A DNA stretch of 10,965 nucleotides from a bacterium (lineage in GTDB: Bacteria > Fidelibacterota > Marinisomatia > Marinisomatales > Marinisomataceae): assembly GCA_023255095.1 (NCBI GenBank), contig JALRJJ010000094.1, positions 1 to 10,965 on the forward strand, read 5' to 3'. Every line of letters begins with the position of its first letter. The first letter of the stretch is position 1. Below the pieces are notes generated by a model that saw nothing but the letters and a program-made list of their open reading frames with translations, had not been told where the DNA came from and ran no database searches. A program made the translations under genes and the position numbers. Positions 1-7,756 of the stretch are shown one piece after another.

Positions 1-992
1 TTTTCTGCAATCGACATTTTTGATAGAGATAAGATTGCTTCTGAATAATCATTCACAAGATAATCTTTAGATTTTTTTAAATTTTTAATATTCAATTTTT
101 TTCTTTTTCCTAAAAAATATTCTTTAGAAAAACTTGGGCAATAAAACTCTTCATTAGGAAGATTGAGATTGATTTTAGTTTTTTTAATTTCTTCAAAAGA
201 AAAAGGAGCTCCATGTGCTTGACTGCTATTTTCTAATGAAGCACTTCCTTTTGCCATAGTTGTTTTACCAATAATGAGGTTTGGTTTGTCACTCTTTTTA
301 GACATTGTGATTGCAGATCTAATTTCATCATGATTGTGCCCATCAATTTCTATTACATTCCAATGCATTGCTTCGAAAATCTTTTTATAATTCGATGAAT
401 CTACTCTAGAAGTTTTTCCTGCAATTTGAATTTCATTAGAATCATAAAACATAATTATTTTATTTAATTTCCAATGACCAGCCAATGTTGCTGACCCCAA
501 AGCTACGGGTTCTTGAAAATCACCATCGCCAGCAAAAATAAATGTGTAGGTATTGCTCTTAATTTTTGATTCAGCAAGAGCCATTCCAATTCCCATTCCT
601 ACTCCTTGTCCAAGAGGACCAGTTGTAGCATCAATCCCTGGTTTTTCAACTTCAGGATGACCAGGGGTATTACTTTTCAGCTGTCTAAAACTCTTTAAAT
701 CTTCTAATGTTAAAATATTGGAAAAAAATAGCAAACTATACTGAAGCATTGATACATGACCTGCAGAAAAGACGACCCTATCTCTTTTAGGGCAATCAGT
801 ATTCTTGGGATTTAGTCTAATAAATTCAGAATAAGCAATGTATGCCATATCCACCATTGACATTGGTCCGCCAGGATGACCAGAATTTGCTTTTCTAACT
901 CCATCTATTACTAATCCTTTTATTATATTGATTAGATATAAATCTTTCTCTGATTTTTTAAGTTTTTTAAAGCTAGATAAAGAGTATGTCAT
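1..992 (-). CDS. tkt: Transketolase, N-terminal 330 residues (3' end cut by window edge)
   Basis: Transketolase moves two-carbon ketol units between sugar phosphates in the non-oxidative pentose phosphate pathway, using thiamine diphosphate and a divalent metal in the cytoplasm. The reading frame is open from an ATG at 992 down to the left edge, so the gene is partial. Visible motifs are GHPGGP (residues 38-43), SAGH (H79), TPGHPE (H112), TTGPLGQG (123-130), the thiamine-diphosphate motif GDG at 155-157 with its closing asparagine in FYDSN (N186), and AHGAP (H260). These match the cofactor- and substrate-binding histidines of the family. The protein continues about 70 residues beyond H260 into the linker that follows the cofactor domain, which favours an ordinary full-length enzyme over a split N-terminal subunit, but the C-terminal half is not visible. 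Its ATG overlaps the rpe stop as ATGA, so the pair is probably co-transcribed and translationally coupled. Confidence 0.95.
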   Translation of the reverse strand, partial: MTYSLSSFKKLKKSEKDLYLINIIKGLVIDGVRKANSGHPGGPMSMVDMAYIAYSEFIRLNPKNTDCPKRDRVVFSAGHVSMLQYSLLFFSNILTLEDLKSFRQLKSNTPGHPEVEKPGIDATTGPLGQGVGMGIGMALAESKIKSNTYTFIFAGDGDFQEPVALGSATLAGHWKLNKIIMFYDSNEIQIAGKTSRVDSSNYKKIFEAMHWNVIEIDGHNHDEIRSAITMSKKSDKPNLIIGKTTMAKGSASLENSSQAHGAPFSFEEIKKTKINLNLPNEEFYCPSFSKEYFLGKRKKLNIKNLKKSKDYLVNDYSEAILSLSKMSIAE

Positions 993-1675
993 TTTAAGGA
1001 AATTAAAGTCTCAATAGTGTCTTTTGGATTTTTTGATTGAAAAATTTCTGAACCAACAACAAGAATATCTGCACCTGATTTAAGGCATTTAAGAGCGTTT
1101 TGGGTTATGACTCCACCATCCACCTGAATCTTAACTTTATTTTCGAGATTCATTTCAATTAAAATATAATTTAGGTCTTGAATTTTTTGCATTGAACTCT
1201 CGATAAATTTCTGACCGCCAAATCCGGGCTCTACAGACATTAATGTCACATAATCGATCATTGTTAAATATTTTTTTAAAACTGAAATAGGGGTTTTTGG
1301 CTTTAAAGCAATTCCACATTTTAGTCCTGCTTTCTTGATTTGGCCAATTAAAATTTTTGGTGGAAAGGTAAATCGAGGTTCTGATGCTTCAATATGAAAG
1401 CTAATTCCGTTAGCGCCAGCATCGATAAAAGGCTTAATCAAATCAAAAGGGTTACTGACCATGAGATGTACATCAAAAAATAAATTTGTATAGGGGCGAA
1501 TTGATTTGACGATTGCAGGACCGAAAGAAAGATTGGGAACAAATTGTTGATCCATAATATCTAAATGAATCCATTGTGCTTTAGTATCGCTAAGCATCAT
1601 AATTTCTTCTCTTAATTTAGAAAAGTCTGCTCCCAAAATGGATGGAGCAATAATATGTTCTTTTTTTATAATCAT
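989..1675 (-). CDS. rpe: Ribulose-phosphate 3-epimerase
   Basis: This enzyme interconverts D-ribulose 5-phosphate and D-xylulose 5-phosphate, supplying a donor substrate for the transketolase encoded just downstream. It is a single TIM-barrel domain, and 228 aa is the normal family length. Visible signatures are APSILGADF (10-18), HLDIMD (H37, D39), FDVHLMV (H70), the phosphate-loop motif VEPGFGGQKF (148-157) and VDGGV (D186). H37, D39, H70 and D186 correspond to the metal and catalytic residues known for the family. The start at 1675 is chosen because the APSILGADF block follows at the usual distance; an ATG at 1679 is out of frame. No convincing Shine-Dalgarno sequence lies upstream. It is transcribed away from the tetR gene, with its promoter presumably in the shared 91-base gap. 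Confidence 0.97.
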   Translation of the reverse strand: MIIKKEHIIAPSILGADFSKLREEIMMLSDTKAQWIHLDIMDQQFVPNLSFGPAIVKSIRPYTNLFFDVHLMVSNPFDLIKPFIDAGANGISFHIEASEPRFTFPPKILIGQIKKAGLKCGIALKPKTPISVLKKYLTMIDYVTLMSVEPGFGGQKFIESSMQKIQDLNYILIEMNLENKVKIQVDGGVITQNALKCLKSGADILVVGSEIFQSKNPKDTIETLISLK

Positions 1676-1719
1676 GCATTTGAAAACTAAACAATTTTCT
1701 GTGCATTAAAAATGAATTG

Positions 1720-1748
1720 TTGATTTAATTAACTGGTTTTACTATTTT
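1720..1748 (+). promoter_or_regulatory. Candidate promoter of tetR-fad operon
   Basis: TTGATT (1720-1725) and TATTTT (1743-1748) are separated by 17 bases, a sigma70-like arrangement. The predicted transcription start would be near 1755, inside the palindromic operator and only about 12 bases before the ATG at 1767. This placement would let a bound repressor block initiation directly. The call rests on consensus similarity in very AT-rich DNA, so it is tentative. The same gap also holds a 7-bp inverted repeat, AACAATT (1690-1696) with AATTGTT (1715-1721), which may simply be chance. Confidence 0.45.
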
Positions 1749-1767
1749 AAACCGACCGGTCGGTTTA
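1748..1767. promoter_or_regulatory. TetR-type operator: perfect 20-bp palindrome
   Basis: The sequence TAAACCGACCGGTCGGTTTA is a perfect inverted repeat centred between 1757 and 1758. It is a G+C-rich island in AT-rich DNA, and I saw no second copy in the window. The core ACCGACCGGTCGGT is a form typical of operators bound by TetR-family regulators, including some that control fatty-acid degradation genes. It lies directly in front of the tetR gene and its last base is the A of the tetR start codon, so autorepression of the whole operon is the simple reading. Binding by this particular protein is inferred from position. Confidence 0.8.
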
Positions 1768-2351
1768 TGCAGAAAAATAATGATAAAAAAAAGAAAATTC
1801 TTTCCGCAGCAATTAAAGTTTTAACATTTAAAGGATACTACAATAGTACCATTGACGATATTGTAAAAGAATCAAGTGTTAGTAAAGGAGCAATCTATCA
1901 TTATTACAAAAGTAAAAAAGAAGTTTACCTCGATGTTATAGATATGTGGGAACAAGAATATCAAGAAATGATATCCCCAGTCTTAGAAGAGGAATCAAGT
2001 ACTGAGTCACTTAAGTTACTTTTCTCAATATTTTCTAAACAATTAGAAAAAGACCCTTCTTTGTTTTATTGTCTTTCTAGTTTTTGGTCAATTTCAAGAC
2101 TGGATAAGGATTTTAAAAAATCTGTCCAAAAAGTATACAATCGATTTCAAAAATTTGTTGAGATAATCATTCAAAAAGGAATTGATAATGGAGAGTTTCA
2201 TAGAATTGACGCTAAAATTGCTGCCTTATCTTTGATTATTAATATTGAGGGAATTTTTTGGTTTTCTCTATTCGAGTCAAAGCATGTCAAATCCAGTGCA
2301 TATATCGATCAAATTTCAAGTTATATTTTAGAAAATTTTAAACAAAAATGA
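1767..2351 (+). CDS. TetR/AcrR-family regulator, probable repressor of the fad operon
   Basis: The 194-aa protein has the standard TetR layout: an N-terminal DNA-binding domain (about residues 9-56) with the helix-turn-helix around STIDDIVKESSVSKGAIYHYY (27-47), then a helical ligand-binding and dimerisation domain. TetR-family regulators usually bind as dimers to palindromes and are released by a small ligand. The fatty-acid oxidation genes 7 bases downstream suggest an acyl-CoA ligand, as for Bacillus FadR, but the ligand cannot be read from the sequence. The ATG at 1767 is the only plausible start: the next in-frame Met is at residue 60, inside or past the DNA-binding domain. No Shine-Dalgarno sequence precedes it, because the operator palindrome fills that space. 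The first ten residues are rich in lysine and asparagine. Confidence 0.9.
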   Translation: MQKNNDKKKKILSAAIKVLTFKGYYNSTIDDIVKESSVSKGAIYHYYKSKKEVYLDVIDMWEQEYQEMISPVLEEESSTESLKLLFSIFSKQLEKDPSLFYCLSSFWSISRLDKDFKKSVQKVYNRFQKFVEIIIQKGIDNGEFHRIDAKIAALSLIINIEGIFWFSLFESKHVKSSAYIDQISSYILENFKQK

Positions 2352-2358
2352 GGTTACT

Positions 2359-4173
2359 ATGAGTCAAGATTTAAATAAAATCAATAAAATTAAAACAGGT
2401 GGAACTTTTCTAACATCAGTTGTGGGTTCTGAGGAGGTTTTTTGTAAAGAAAAATTTTCTGATGAAGAAAGAATGATGTTTGAGGCGATGAGTGAATTTG
2501 CTGAAAAAGAAATTCTTCCACTAGCCCATAAGGAGCTTGAAACCAAAGATGAAAAATTAGTTCGAAGTTTGTTAAAGCAAATGGGCGAGTTAGGATTTCT
2601 AGGAATAGATGTTCCAGAAAAATATGGCGGTTCTGAACTAAGTAAAACTGGTATGTGTATTTTGGCTGAGGCTATTGCTCGTGGTGGTAGTGGCTCATTC
2701 ACTACAGTTTGGAATGTTCAAACTTCCATCGGTTCTTTAGGAATTATTTGGTATGGCAATGAAGAACAGAAGGCAAAATGGTTGCCAGGAATATGTACAG
2801 GAGAAAAAATTGCCGCTTTTGCGTTAACTGAACCAAATGCAGGATCGGACGCTACTAACTCCCAAACAGTTGGTGTTTTATCCGAAGATGGAAAGCATTA
2901 TGTTTTAAACGGACAAAAAATTTTCATATCAAACGGTGCTTGGGCAGAAATTTTTACAGTGGCGTGTAAAATTGATGGAAAATTTTCATCTATTGTTGTT
3001 GAAAAAGGAACTCCTGGATTTGAAATTGGAGCTGAAGAAAAGAAAATGGGAATGCATGGATCTTCAACAGTTCCTCTATATTTCAAAGATTGTAAGGTGC
3101 CTGTTGAAAACTTACTAGGAAAAGTTGGTGAAGGCGCTGGACCTGCTTTTTGTGGATTAAATATTGGTAGATTTAAATTAGGAGCCGGTTCTACAGGAGG
3201 GATGATGCTCGCTTTAAAAGAGGCAATTGCTTATGCTAAACAGAGAAAAGCTTTTGGGCAATTTATTGCAGATTTTGGTTCTATTAGAGATAAAGTAGCT
3301 GATTGTGTTGTCAAAACATATACTACTGAAAGTATGTGTTATGGAGTAATTGGTGTTCAGCAAAAAGCTATTGATGAATTAGATAAAAATGACCCTCTTT
3401 ACTATGTAAATCAAGGTAATGTTACTGGAAAATATATTGCGGAAAATTCAATTTGTAAGGTTTATGGAAGTGAGTCTGCCTCGTCTGTAATAGATCAATG
3501 TTTACAAATTTTTGGAGGTTATGGTTTTATAGAAGAATATCCAATGGCTCAAGCTTATAGAGATACTCGTATAAATAGAATTTGGGAAGGTACAAACGAA
3601 ATCAATAGAATGTTATGTACTAGAGATATGATTACCAAGACACTTAGTGGAGAACTAGGCTTTAAAGAATATTTAGGTCAAATAGAGCATTCTCTTAATT
3701 CTGGTTCTGTTTCTTCTTACAAAGGACAATTTGAAAAGGAAGTCCATTGTATTGAAGCAGCAAAAGCTCTGTATGCTATTTCATTGAACGAAGCTTTATC
3801 AAAGTACGGACAGGATATTGGACTTGAACAAGCAATTATAGAAAACTTAGCAAACATCTTAATTTATGCATTTGTAGCCGATAGAACACTTTCGAGAGTT
3901 CTTCAAAACATGGATTACTATAATTTAAAAAAGGAAATTGTTCCATCTTTATGTGCTCAGGTTTTTATTGCTGAAGAGGGACCACGAGTTTTAGATTTTA
4001 CAAATAAAATTTTAAATCAAATTTATGATGGAAATATCCCAAGTGATTTAAAAAGTAAAATTGAGAATGTAAGAAAAAATTTAGTAATTGATTCCAATAC
4101 AATTGGCATGAAAAAACAGATTGCTGAAAAAGCAATGGAATTGGGTGCATATCCCGTTCGAACAATAGGGTAG
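2359..4173 (+). CDS. fadE: Acyl-CoA dehydrogenase, long FadE/VLCAD-like form
   Basis: This FAD enzyme performs the first step of beta-oxidation, converting acyl-CoA to trans-2-enoyl-CoA and passing electrons to electron-transfer flavoprotein. At 604 aa it is much longer than the roughly 380-aa short- and medium-chain enzymes and resembles the Bacillus FadE/very-long-chain type. An N-terminal lead with KTGGTFL (12-18) precedes the catalytic domains. The FAD/substrate signature AFALTEPNAGSDA is at 153-165, the second signature around QIFGGYGFIEEYP at 383-395, and the catalytic base is probably E410 in RIWEGTNE. Residues after about 430 form the extra helical C-terminal domain of the long family. 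The Shine-Dalgarno TGAGG (2349-2353) overlaps the tetR stop codon and sits 5 bases before the ATG. No electron-transfer flavoprotein or acyl-CoA synthetase gene is present nearby. Chain-length specificity is inferred from family only. Confidence 0.94.
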   Translation: MSQDLNKINKIKTGGTFLTSVVGSEEVFCKEKFSDEERMMFEAMSEFAEKEILPLAHKELETKDEKLVRSLLKQMGELGFLGIDVPEKYGGSELSKTGMCILAEAIARGGSGSFTTVWNVQTSIGSLGIIWYGNEEQKAKWLPGICTGEKIAAFALTEPNAGSDATNSQTVGVLSEDGKHYVLNGQKIFISNGAWAEIFTVACKIDGKFSSIVVEKGTPGFEIGAEEKKMGMHGSSTVPLYFKDCKVPVENLLGKVGEGAGPAFCGLNIGRFKLGAGSTGGMMLALKEAIAYAKQRKAFGQFIADFGSIRDKVADCVVKTYTTESMCYGVIGVQQKAIDELDKNDPLYYVNQGNVTGKYIAENSICKVYGSESASSVIDQCLQIFGGYGFIEEYPMAQAYRDTRINRIWEGTNEINRMLCTRDMITKTLSGELGFKEYLGQIEHSLNSGSVSSYKGQFEKEVHCIEAAKALYAISLNEALSKYGQDIGLEQAIIENLANILIYAFVADRTLSRVLQNMDYYNLKKEIVPSLCAQVFIAEEGPRVLDFTNKILNQIYDGNIPSDLKSKIENVRKNLVIDSNTIGMKKQIAEKAMELGAYPVRTIG

Positions 4174-4182
4174 GAGAAAAAT

Positions 4183-5316
4183 ATGAACAAAGCAGTAATT
4201 ATTGATGGAGTTAGATCTCCAATTGGTACAAAGGGTAGTTCTTTAATTGGAATGAGGTCTGATGAAATTGCAGGTCAAGTTATTAAAGGATTAATAGATA
4301 GAAATCCCAATCTAGATCCTAGCAAAATCGAAGATGTTTCACTTGGCTGTGCTTTCCCTGAAGGTCCTACAGGTATGTTAGTTGCTAGAGGGGCTTCTTT
4401 ACTTGCGGGTATTCCAGAAACTGCTGCAGCAAATGTTATCAATCGTTATTGTGGTTCTGCAATGACTTCTTTGCATCAGATTAGCACAGCAATTGAAAGC
4501 GGAGATATCGAAGTAGGAATTGCTGGAGGGGTTGAAGATATGTTTACTATTCCTCAGGGTGGATTTGCTCCTGATTTTAACGTAGACCTTGCAGAAAAAG
4601 ATTACTATATATCAATGGGAGAGGGTGCTGAATTACTAGCACAGGAACTAAATATATCAAGAATTGAACAGGAAGAGTTCTCTTTTAGGTCTCATGAGCT
4701 AGCTGTTGAAGCGCAAAAAAATGGAAAATTTGATAATGAAATCATTCCTATTCAATTAAGTGATGGTTCAATGTTTGAGAAAGATTCTGGTCCTAGAACT
4801 CCTGATAAAGAAAAGATTAAATCCTTAAATCCTGCTTTTAGAGCTGATGGAACAGTAACCGCTGCAACGAGTAGCCCTTTCTCTATTGGTGCTTCTGCAA
4901 TGTTAATAACTTCTGAAGATTATGCAGTTAAAAATAATTTAAGAATTAGGGCAACTATTGAAGGAAGAGGAGTTGCTGGAGTTCATTGGACAAAGTTTGG
5001 GGCTGGACCGCTACCTGCAACAGAAAAAGCATTAAAAAATACTGGTTTGTCTTTAAGTGATATTGATGCGATTGAGCTTAATGAAGCGTTTGCAGCTCAA
5101 GCTTTATATTGTATTAAAAAGGGAAATTGGCAAATTGATAAGACTAATCTCAATGGTGGGGCAATAGCACTTGGACATCCACTCGGGATTTCAGGCACAA
5201 GAATAATTACTACACTTTTAAATGTTCTTGAACAAAATAATCTAACAATTGGGCTTGCAACCATGTGTGTTGGAACAGGTCAGGGTATATCTACTATTAT
5301 TAAAAGGGTTAATTAG
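4183..5316 (+). CDS. fadA: Acetyl-CoA C-acyltransferase (3-ketoacyl-CoA thiolase)
   Basis: Thiolase performs the last step of beta-oxidation, cleaving 3-ketoacyl-CoA with CoA to give acetyl-CoA and a shortened acyl-CoA. The 377-aa protein carries the full catalytic set: nucleophile C90 in NRYCGS, NEAF (300-303), H332 in GHPLGISG and the second cysteine C362 in MCVGTGQG. The N-terminus AVIIDGVRSPIGT is typical. It is slightly shorter than the usual 390 or so residues but lacks no recognised motif. The Shine-Dalgarno AGGAGA (4172-4177) overlaps the stop of the dehydrogenase gene and lies 5 bases before the ATG. Position between the dehydrogenase and the multifunctional protein supports a degradative rather than a biosynthetic thiolase. 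Confidence 0.95.
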   Translation: MNKAVIIDGVRSPIGTKGSSLIGMRSDEIAGQVIKGLIDRNPNLDPSKIEDVSLGCAFPEGPTGMLVARGASLLAGIPETAAANVINRYCGSAMTSLHQISTAIESGDIEVGIAGGVEDMFTIPQGGFAPDFNVDLAEKDYYISMGEGAELLAQELNISRIEQEEFSFRSHELAVEAQKNGKFDNEIIPIQLSDGSMFEKDSGPRTPDKEKIKSLNPAFRADGTVTAATSSPFSIGASAMLITSEDYAVKNNLRIRATIEGRGVAGVHWTKFGAGPLPATEKALKNTGLSLSDIDAIELNEAFAAQALYCIKKGNWQIDKTNLNGGAIALGHPLGISGTRIITTLLNVLEQNNLTIGLATMCVGTGQGISTIIKRVN

Positions 5317-7665
5317 ATGAACAATATCAAAAAATGTGCAGTTTTAGGTTCAGGGGTAATGGGTTCACAAATTGCTGGCCACTTAGCTAATGCAGGAATT
5401 CCATCTTTATTATTTGATATCAATATTGATTTATCAAAAAAGGGTTTAGAGAATCTGAAAAATTTAAAACCTTCTCCATTGTTTTCAAATGAGACCATAA
5501 AACTGATTTCTCCTTGTTCTTATGACCAAGACTTGAATCAATTGAAAGATTGTGATTTAATTATTGAAGCAGTAGCTGAAAAAATTGAAATAAAACATGA
5601 TGTATACAAAAATATACTTCCTTATCTAAATGATAGTGTAATTTTAACTTCCAATACTTCTGGCATTCCACTTGAAAATTTGATCGAGGTTTTGCCTGAA
5701 AAAATTCAAAAACGGTTCTTAATTACCCATTTTTTTAATCCACCAAGATATCTTCGATTGCTTGAACTTGTTAAGGGAAAAAATACATCTGAGGAGATAT
5801 ATAAAACTATTGAAGATTTTGGAGAAAATATTTTGGGTAAAGGAGTTGTGCATGCAAAGGATACCCCAGGTTTTATTGGAAATCGTTTGATGAACGCAGC
5901 TGCTCCCCTGGTTTATAATAAGGCAGTTGAAATGGGCTTAACTGTTGAGGAAGTTGATGCGTTGACTGGTACGTTCGTAGGTAGTGCAAAAAGTGCATAT
6001 TTTCGTACTCAAGATATTGTTGGACTTGACACCGTTTTAAATGTATTGAACAATATGTATGAAAGGGTAACTACAGAAACTGAATTAGAGCGAAAAAAAT
6101 TTATCGCCCCAAAAATTATCGAAGAGCTAGTCAATAAAGGAAGATTAGGTCAAAAAAGCGGGGAAGGATGGTATAAAAAAATTGATAAAGATATTTTATC
6201 TTTAGATATCAAAACTTTAGAGTACTCTCCAATGAAAAAACCATCCTTTGATGTTCTGAGAGTGGGAAAGCCAATTAAAGATTTGAGAAAAAGATTAGCG
6301 GTAATTTCTTATTTAGATGATAAAGGTTCAAAATTTTTATGGGAAATAAACGCTCCAATGTTAAGCTATACAGCTGGATTGATACCTGAAATTGCTGATA
6401 ATATCCTTGAAATTGATAATACAATGAAATGGGGGTTTACTAGAGAAATTGGAATTTTTGAATATTGGGATGCTATTGGTGTTGCTAAATCGGTTCATAG
6501 AATGCAATCTGAGAACAAAAAAGTACCGGAATGGGTTTTAGGGATGCTAGAAAGTGGAAGAGAATCATTTTACGAGATTGTTAATGGCCAACTTACTTAT
6601 TGGTGTCCAGTAGAAAATAAATCAGTTATTGCTTCGCAAAATACTAAAAATGTCAATCTCAATTTATATCGTAACTCTTCCAATGCTTTATTAAGAGATT
6701 GGAGTGCTAGCGTTCATGATATTGGCGATGGAGTTTTAAACGTAGAATTTCATTCAATTTTTGTTCCAGCATTTAATCCTATCGATCGTTCAATAGTAGA
6801 TGTGATGAAATACGCCGTCAATTTACTTGAAAAAGACCAATATAAAGGAATAGTTATCGGGCATCAGGGTAAAAACTGGAGCGCTGGCGCTAATGTTAAT
6901 GATTTTAAAGTTGCAATAGATTCTAACAATTTGAATCTAATGGAAGCTAGCGTTAAAGAAATGCAGGATCTAACTCAAAGTATTAGACACTCAAAATATC
7001 CAATAATTTCCTGTCCATTCAATTTCGCCCTAGGTGGTGGGTTTGAATTTTATGCTTGCTCTGCTAAATCAGTTGCATCCGGAGAGTTGTATGCAGGGCT
7101 AGTTGAAGCTATTCAAGGTTTAATTCCTGGAGCTGGAGGCCATTTAAGGGTTCTTTTAAATTTAATAGAAAATAATAATTCTAATAATGTAAATATGAAT
7201 ATAGCAAGAAAAGCGATGGAAGTAATTAATCCATTGGCTGTTTCTAGAAGTGCAATCGATGCTCAAGAAAAAGGATTTTTAAGAAAAAGCGATTTGATTT
7301 TGATGAATTCTAATCAACTAATTGCTAAAGCTAAGAGTTTAATACTCGAAATGAATGATAAGGGTTATTCACCTCCAAAATATAGAGATGACTTGACTTT
7401 ACCTGGAATGACATTGAGAACATTTGCCTCCGTAGGATTAAAAACTATGAAGGCTCAGGGGAAACTGTCTGATCATGATATGTTAGTTGGTACCAAATCT
7501 GCTTATGTTCTCAGCGGCGGAGAGAAAGGTGGCATAATGTCTAAAGTGGATGAACAACACATACTTGATATTGAAAGAGAATGTTTTATGTCACTTGCTG
7601 GAGAAAAGAAAACTCAAGACAGAATAGCTCATTTTCTTAAAACAGGAAAACCATTAAGAAATTAA
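5317..7665 (+). CDS. fadN: Fused 3-hydroxyacyl-CoA dehydrogenase / enoyl-CoA hydratase (FadN type)
   Basis: This bifunctional enzyme hydrates trans-2-enoyl-CoA and oxidises the resulting 3-hydroxyacyl-CoA with NAD, the two middle steps of beta-oxidation. The dehydrogenase comes first: the Rossmann motif GSGVMGSQIAG (11-21), EAVAE (84-88), SNTSGI (112-117), catalytic H138 in THFFNPP with E150, and GFIGNRL (185-191). Duplicated C-terminal helical domains follow, seen as TQDIVGLDTV (231-240) and REIGIFEYWDAIG (376-388). The crotonase domain is C-terminal (about 470-780), with oxyanion-hole segments WSAGAN (521-526) and ALGGGFEF (571-578). E577 and E597 align with the two catalytic glutamates of enoyl-CoA hydratase. 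The order dehydrogenase-hydratase and the length of 782 aa match Bacillus FadN and are the reverse of E. coli FadB. The ATG directly follows the thiolase stop (TAGATG), with AAAGGG (5303-5308) as ribosome site. Confidence 0.95.
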   Translation: MNNIKKCAVLGSGVMGSQIAGHLANAGIPSLLFDINIDLSKKGLENLKNLKPSPLFSNETIKLISPCSYDQDLNQLKDCDLIIEAVAEKIEIKHDVYKNILPYLNDSVILTSNTSGIPLENLIEVLPEKIQKRFLITHFFNPPRYLRLLELVKGKNTSEEIYKTIEDFGENILGKGVVHAKDTPGFIGNRLMNAAAPLVYNKAVEMGLTVEEVDALTGTFVGSAKSAYFRTQDIVGLDTVLNVLNNMYERVTTETELERKKFIAPKIIEELVNKGRLGQKSGEGWYKKIDKDILSLDIKTLEYSPMKKPSFDVLRVGKPIKDLRKRLAVISYLDDKGSKFLWEINAPMLSYTAGLIPEIADNILEIDNTMKWGFTREIGIFEYWDAIGVAKSVHRMQSENKKVPEWVLGMLESGRESFYEIVNGQLTYWCPVENKSVIASQNTKNVNLNLYRNSSNALLRDWSASVHDIGDGVLNVEFHSIFVPAFNPIDRSIVDVMKYAVNLLEKDQYKGIVIGHQGKNWSAGANVNDFKVAIDSNNLNLMEASVKEMQDLTQSIRHSKYPIISCPFNFALGGGFEFYACSAKSVASGELYAGLVEAIQGLIPGAGGHLRVLLNLIENNNSNNVNMNIARKAMEVINPLAVSRSAIDAQEKGFLRKSDLILMNSNQLIAKAKSLILEMNDKGYSPPKYRDDLTLPGMTLRTFASVGLKTMKAQGKLSDHDMLVGTKSAYVLSGGEKGGIMSKVDEQHILDIERECFMSLAGEKKTQDRIAHFLKTGKPLRN

Positions 7666-7700
7666 ATTTCCAAAAAATTAGTTTTTTAAAAATCTATTTG

Positions 7701-7729
7701 TTGGTAAATTCACAACCAAATTTCATATT
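7701..7729 (+). promoter_or_regulatory. Candidate promoter with overlapping inverted repeat, orphan gene-tig-nupC operon
   Basis: TTGGTA (7701-7706) and CATATT (7724-7729) are 17 bases apart and could serve as -35 and -10 boxes, placing the transcript start near 7736. The -35 box forms the left arm of an inverted repeat, TTGGT (7701-7705) with ACCAA (7715-7719), that could be a regulator site. The 91-base gap between fadN and the next gene otherwise holds only AT-rich sequence. A run AAAAAA-TTAG-TTTTTT (7672-7687) could fold but has no G+C in its stem. Both calls are weak. Confidence 0.35.
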
Positions 7730-7756
7730 AAATTTTTGTCTGTATCTGGAGGTATA

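Noticed and set aside
1..992. Split transketolase (separate N-terminal subunit)
   Set aside because: The frame continues well past the cofactor domain into the linker region and remains open at the edge, so a full-length enzyme is more likely. The window cannot prove it.
2364..3118. Open frames opposite to and overlapping the acyl-CoA dehydrogenase gene (2364-2702 minus, 2898-3086 minus, 2936-3118 plus)
   Set aside because: They lie wholly inside a gene with intact family motifs, have no ribosome sites or recognisable domains, and read as composition shadows.
5313..5498. Minus-strand open frame over the start of the FadN-type gene
   Set aside because: It overlaps the Rossmann domain coding sequence and has no independent support.
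7672..7687. AAAAAA-TTAG-TTTTTT as a terminator for the fad operon
   Set aside because: The stem would contain only A:T pairs, too weak for an intrinsic terminator, and such runs are frequent in this AT-rich DNA.
7736..7756. TTG start that would add seven residues to the 143-aa protein
   Set aside because: GGAGG at 7748-7752 would then lie inside the gene, and the candidate transcript start is close to 7736. The ATG at 7757 with this ribosome site is more plausible.
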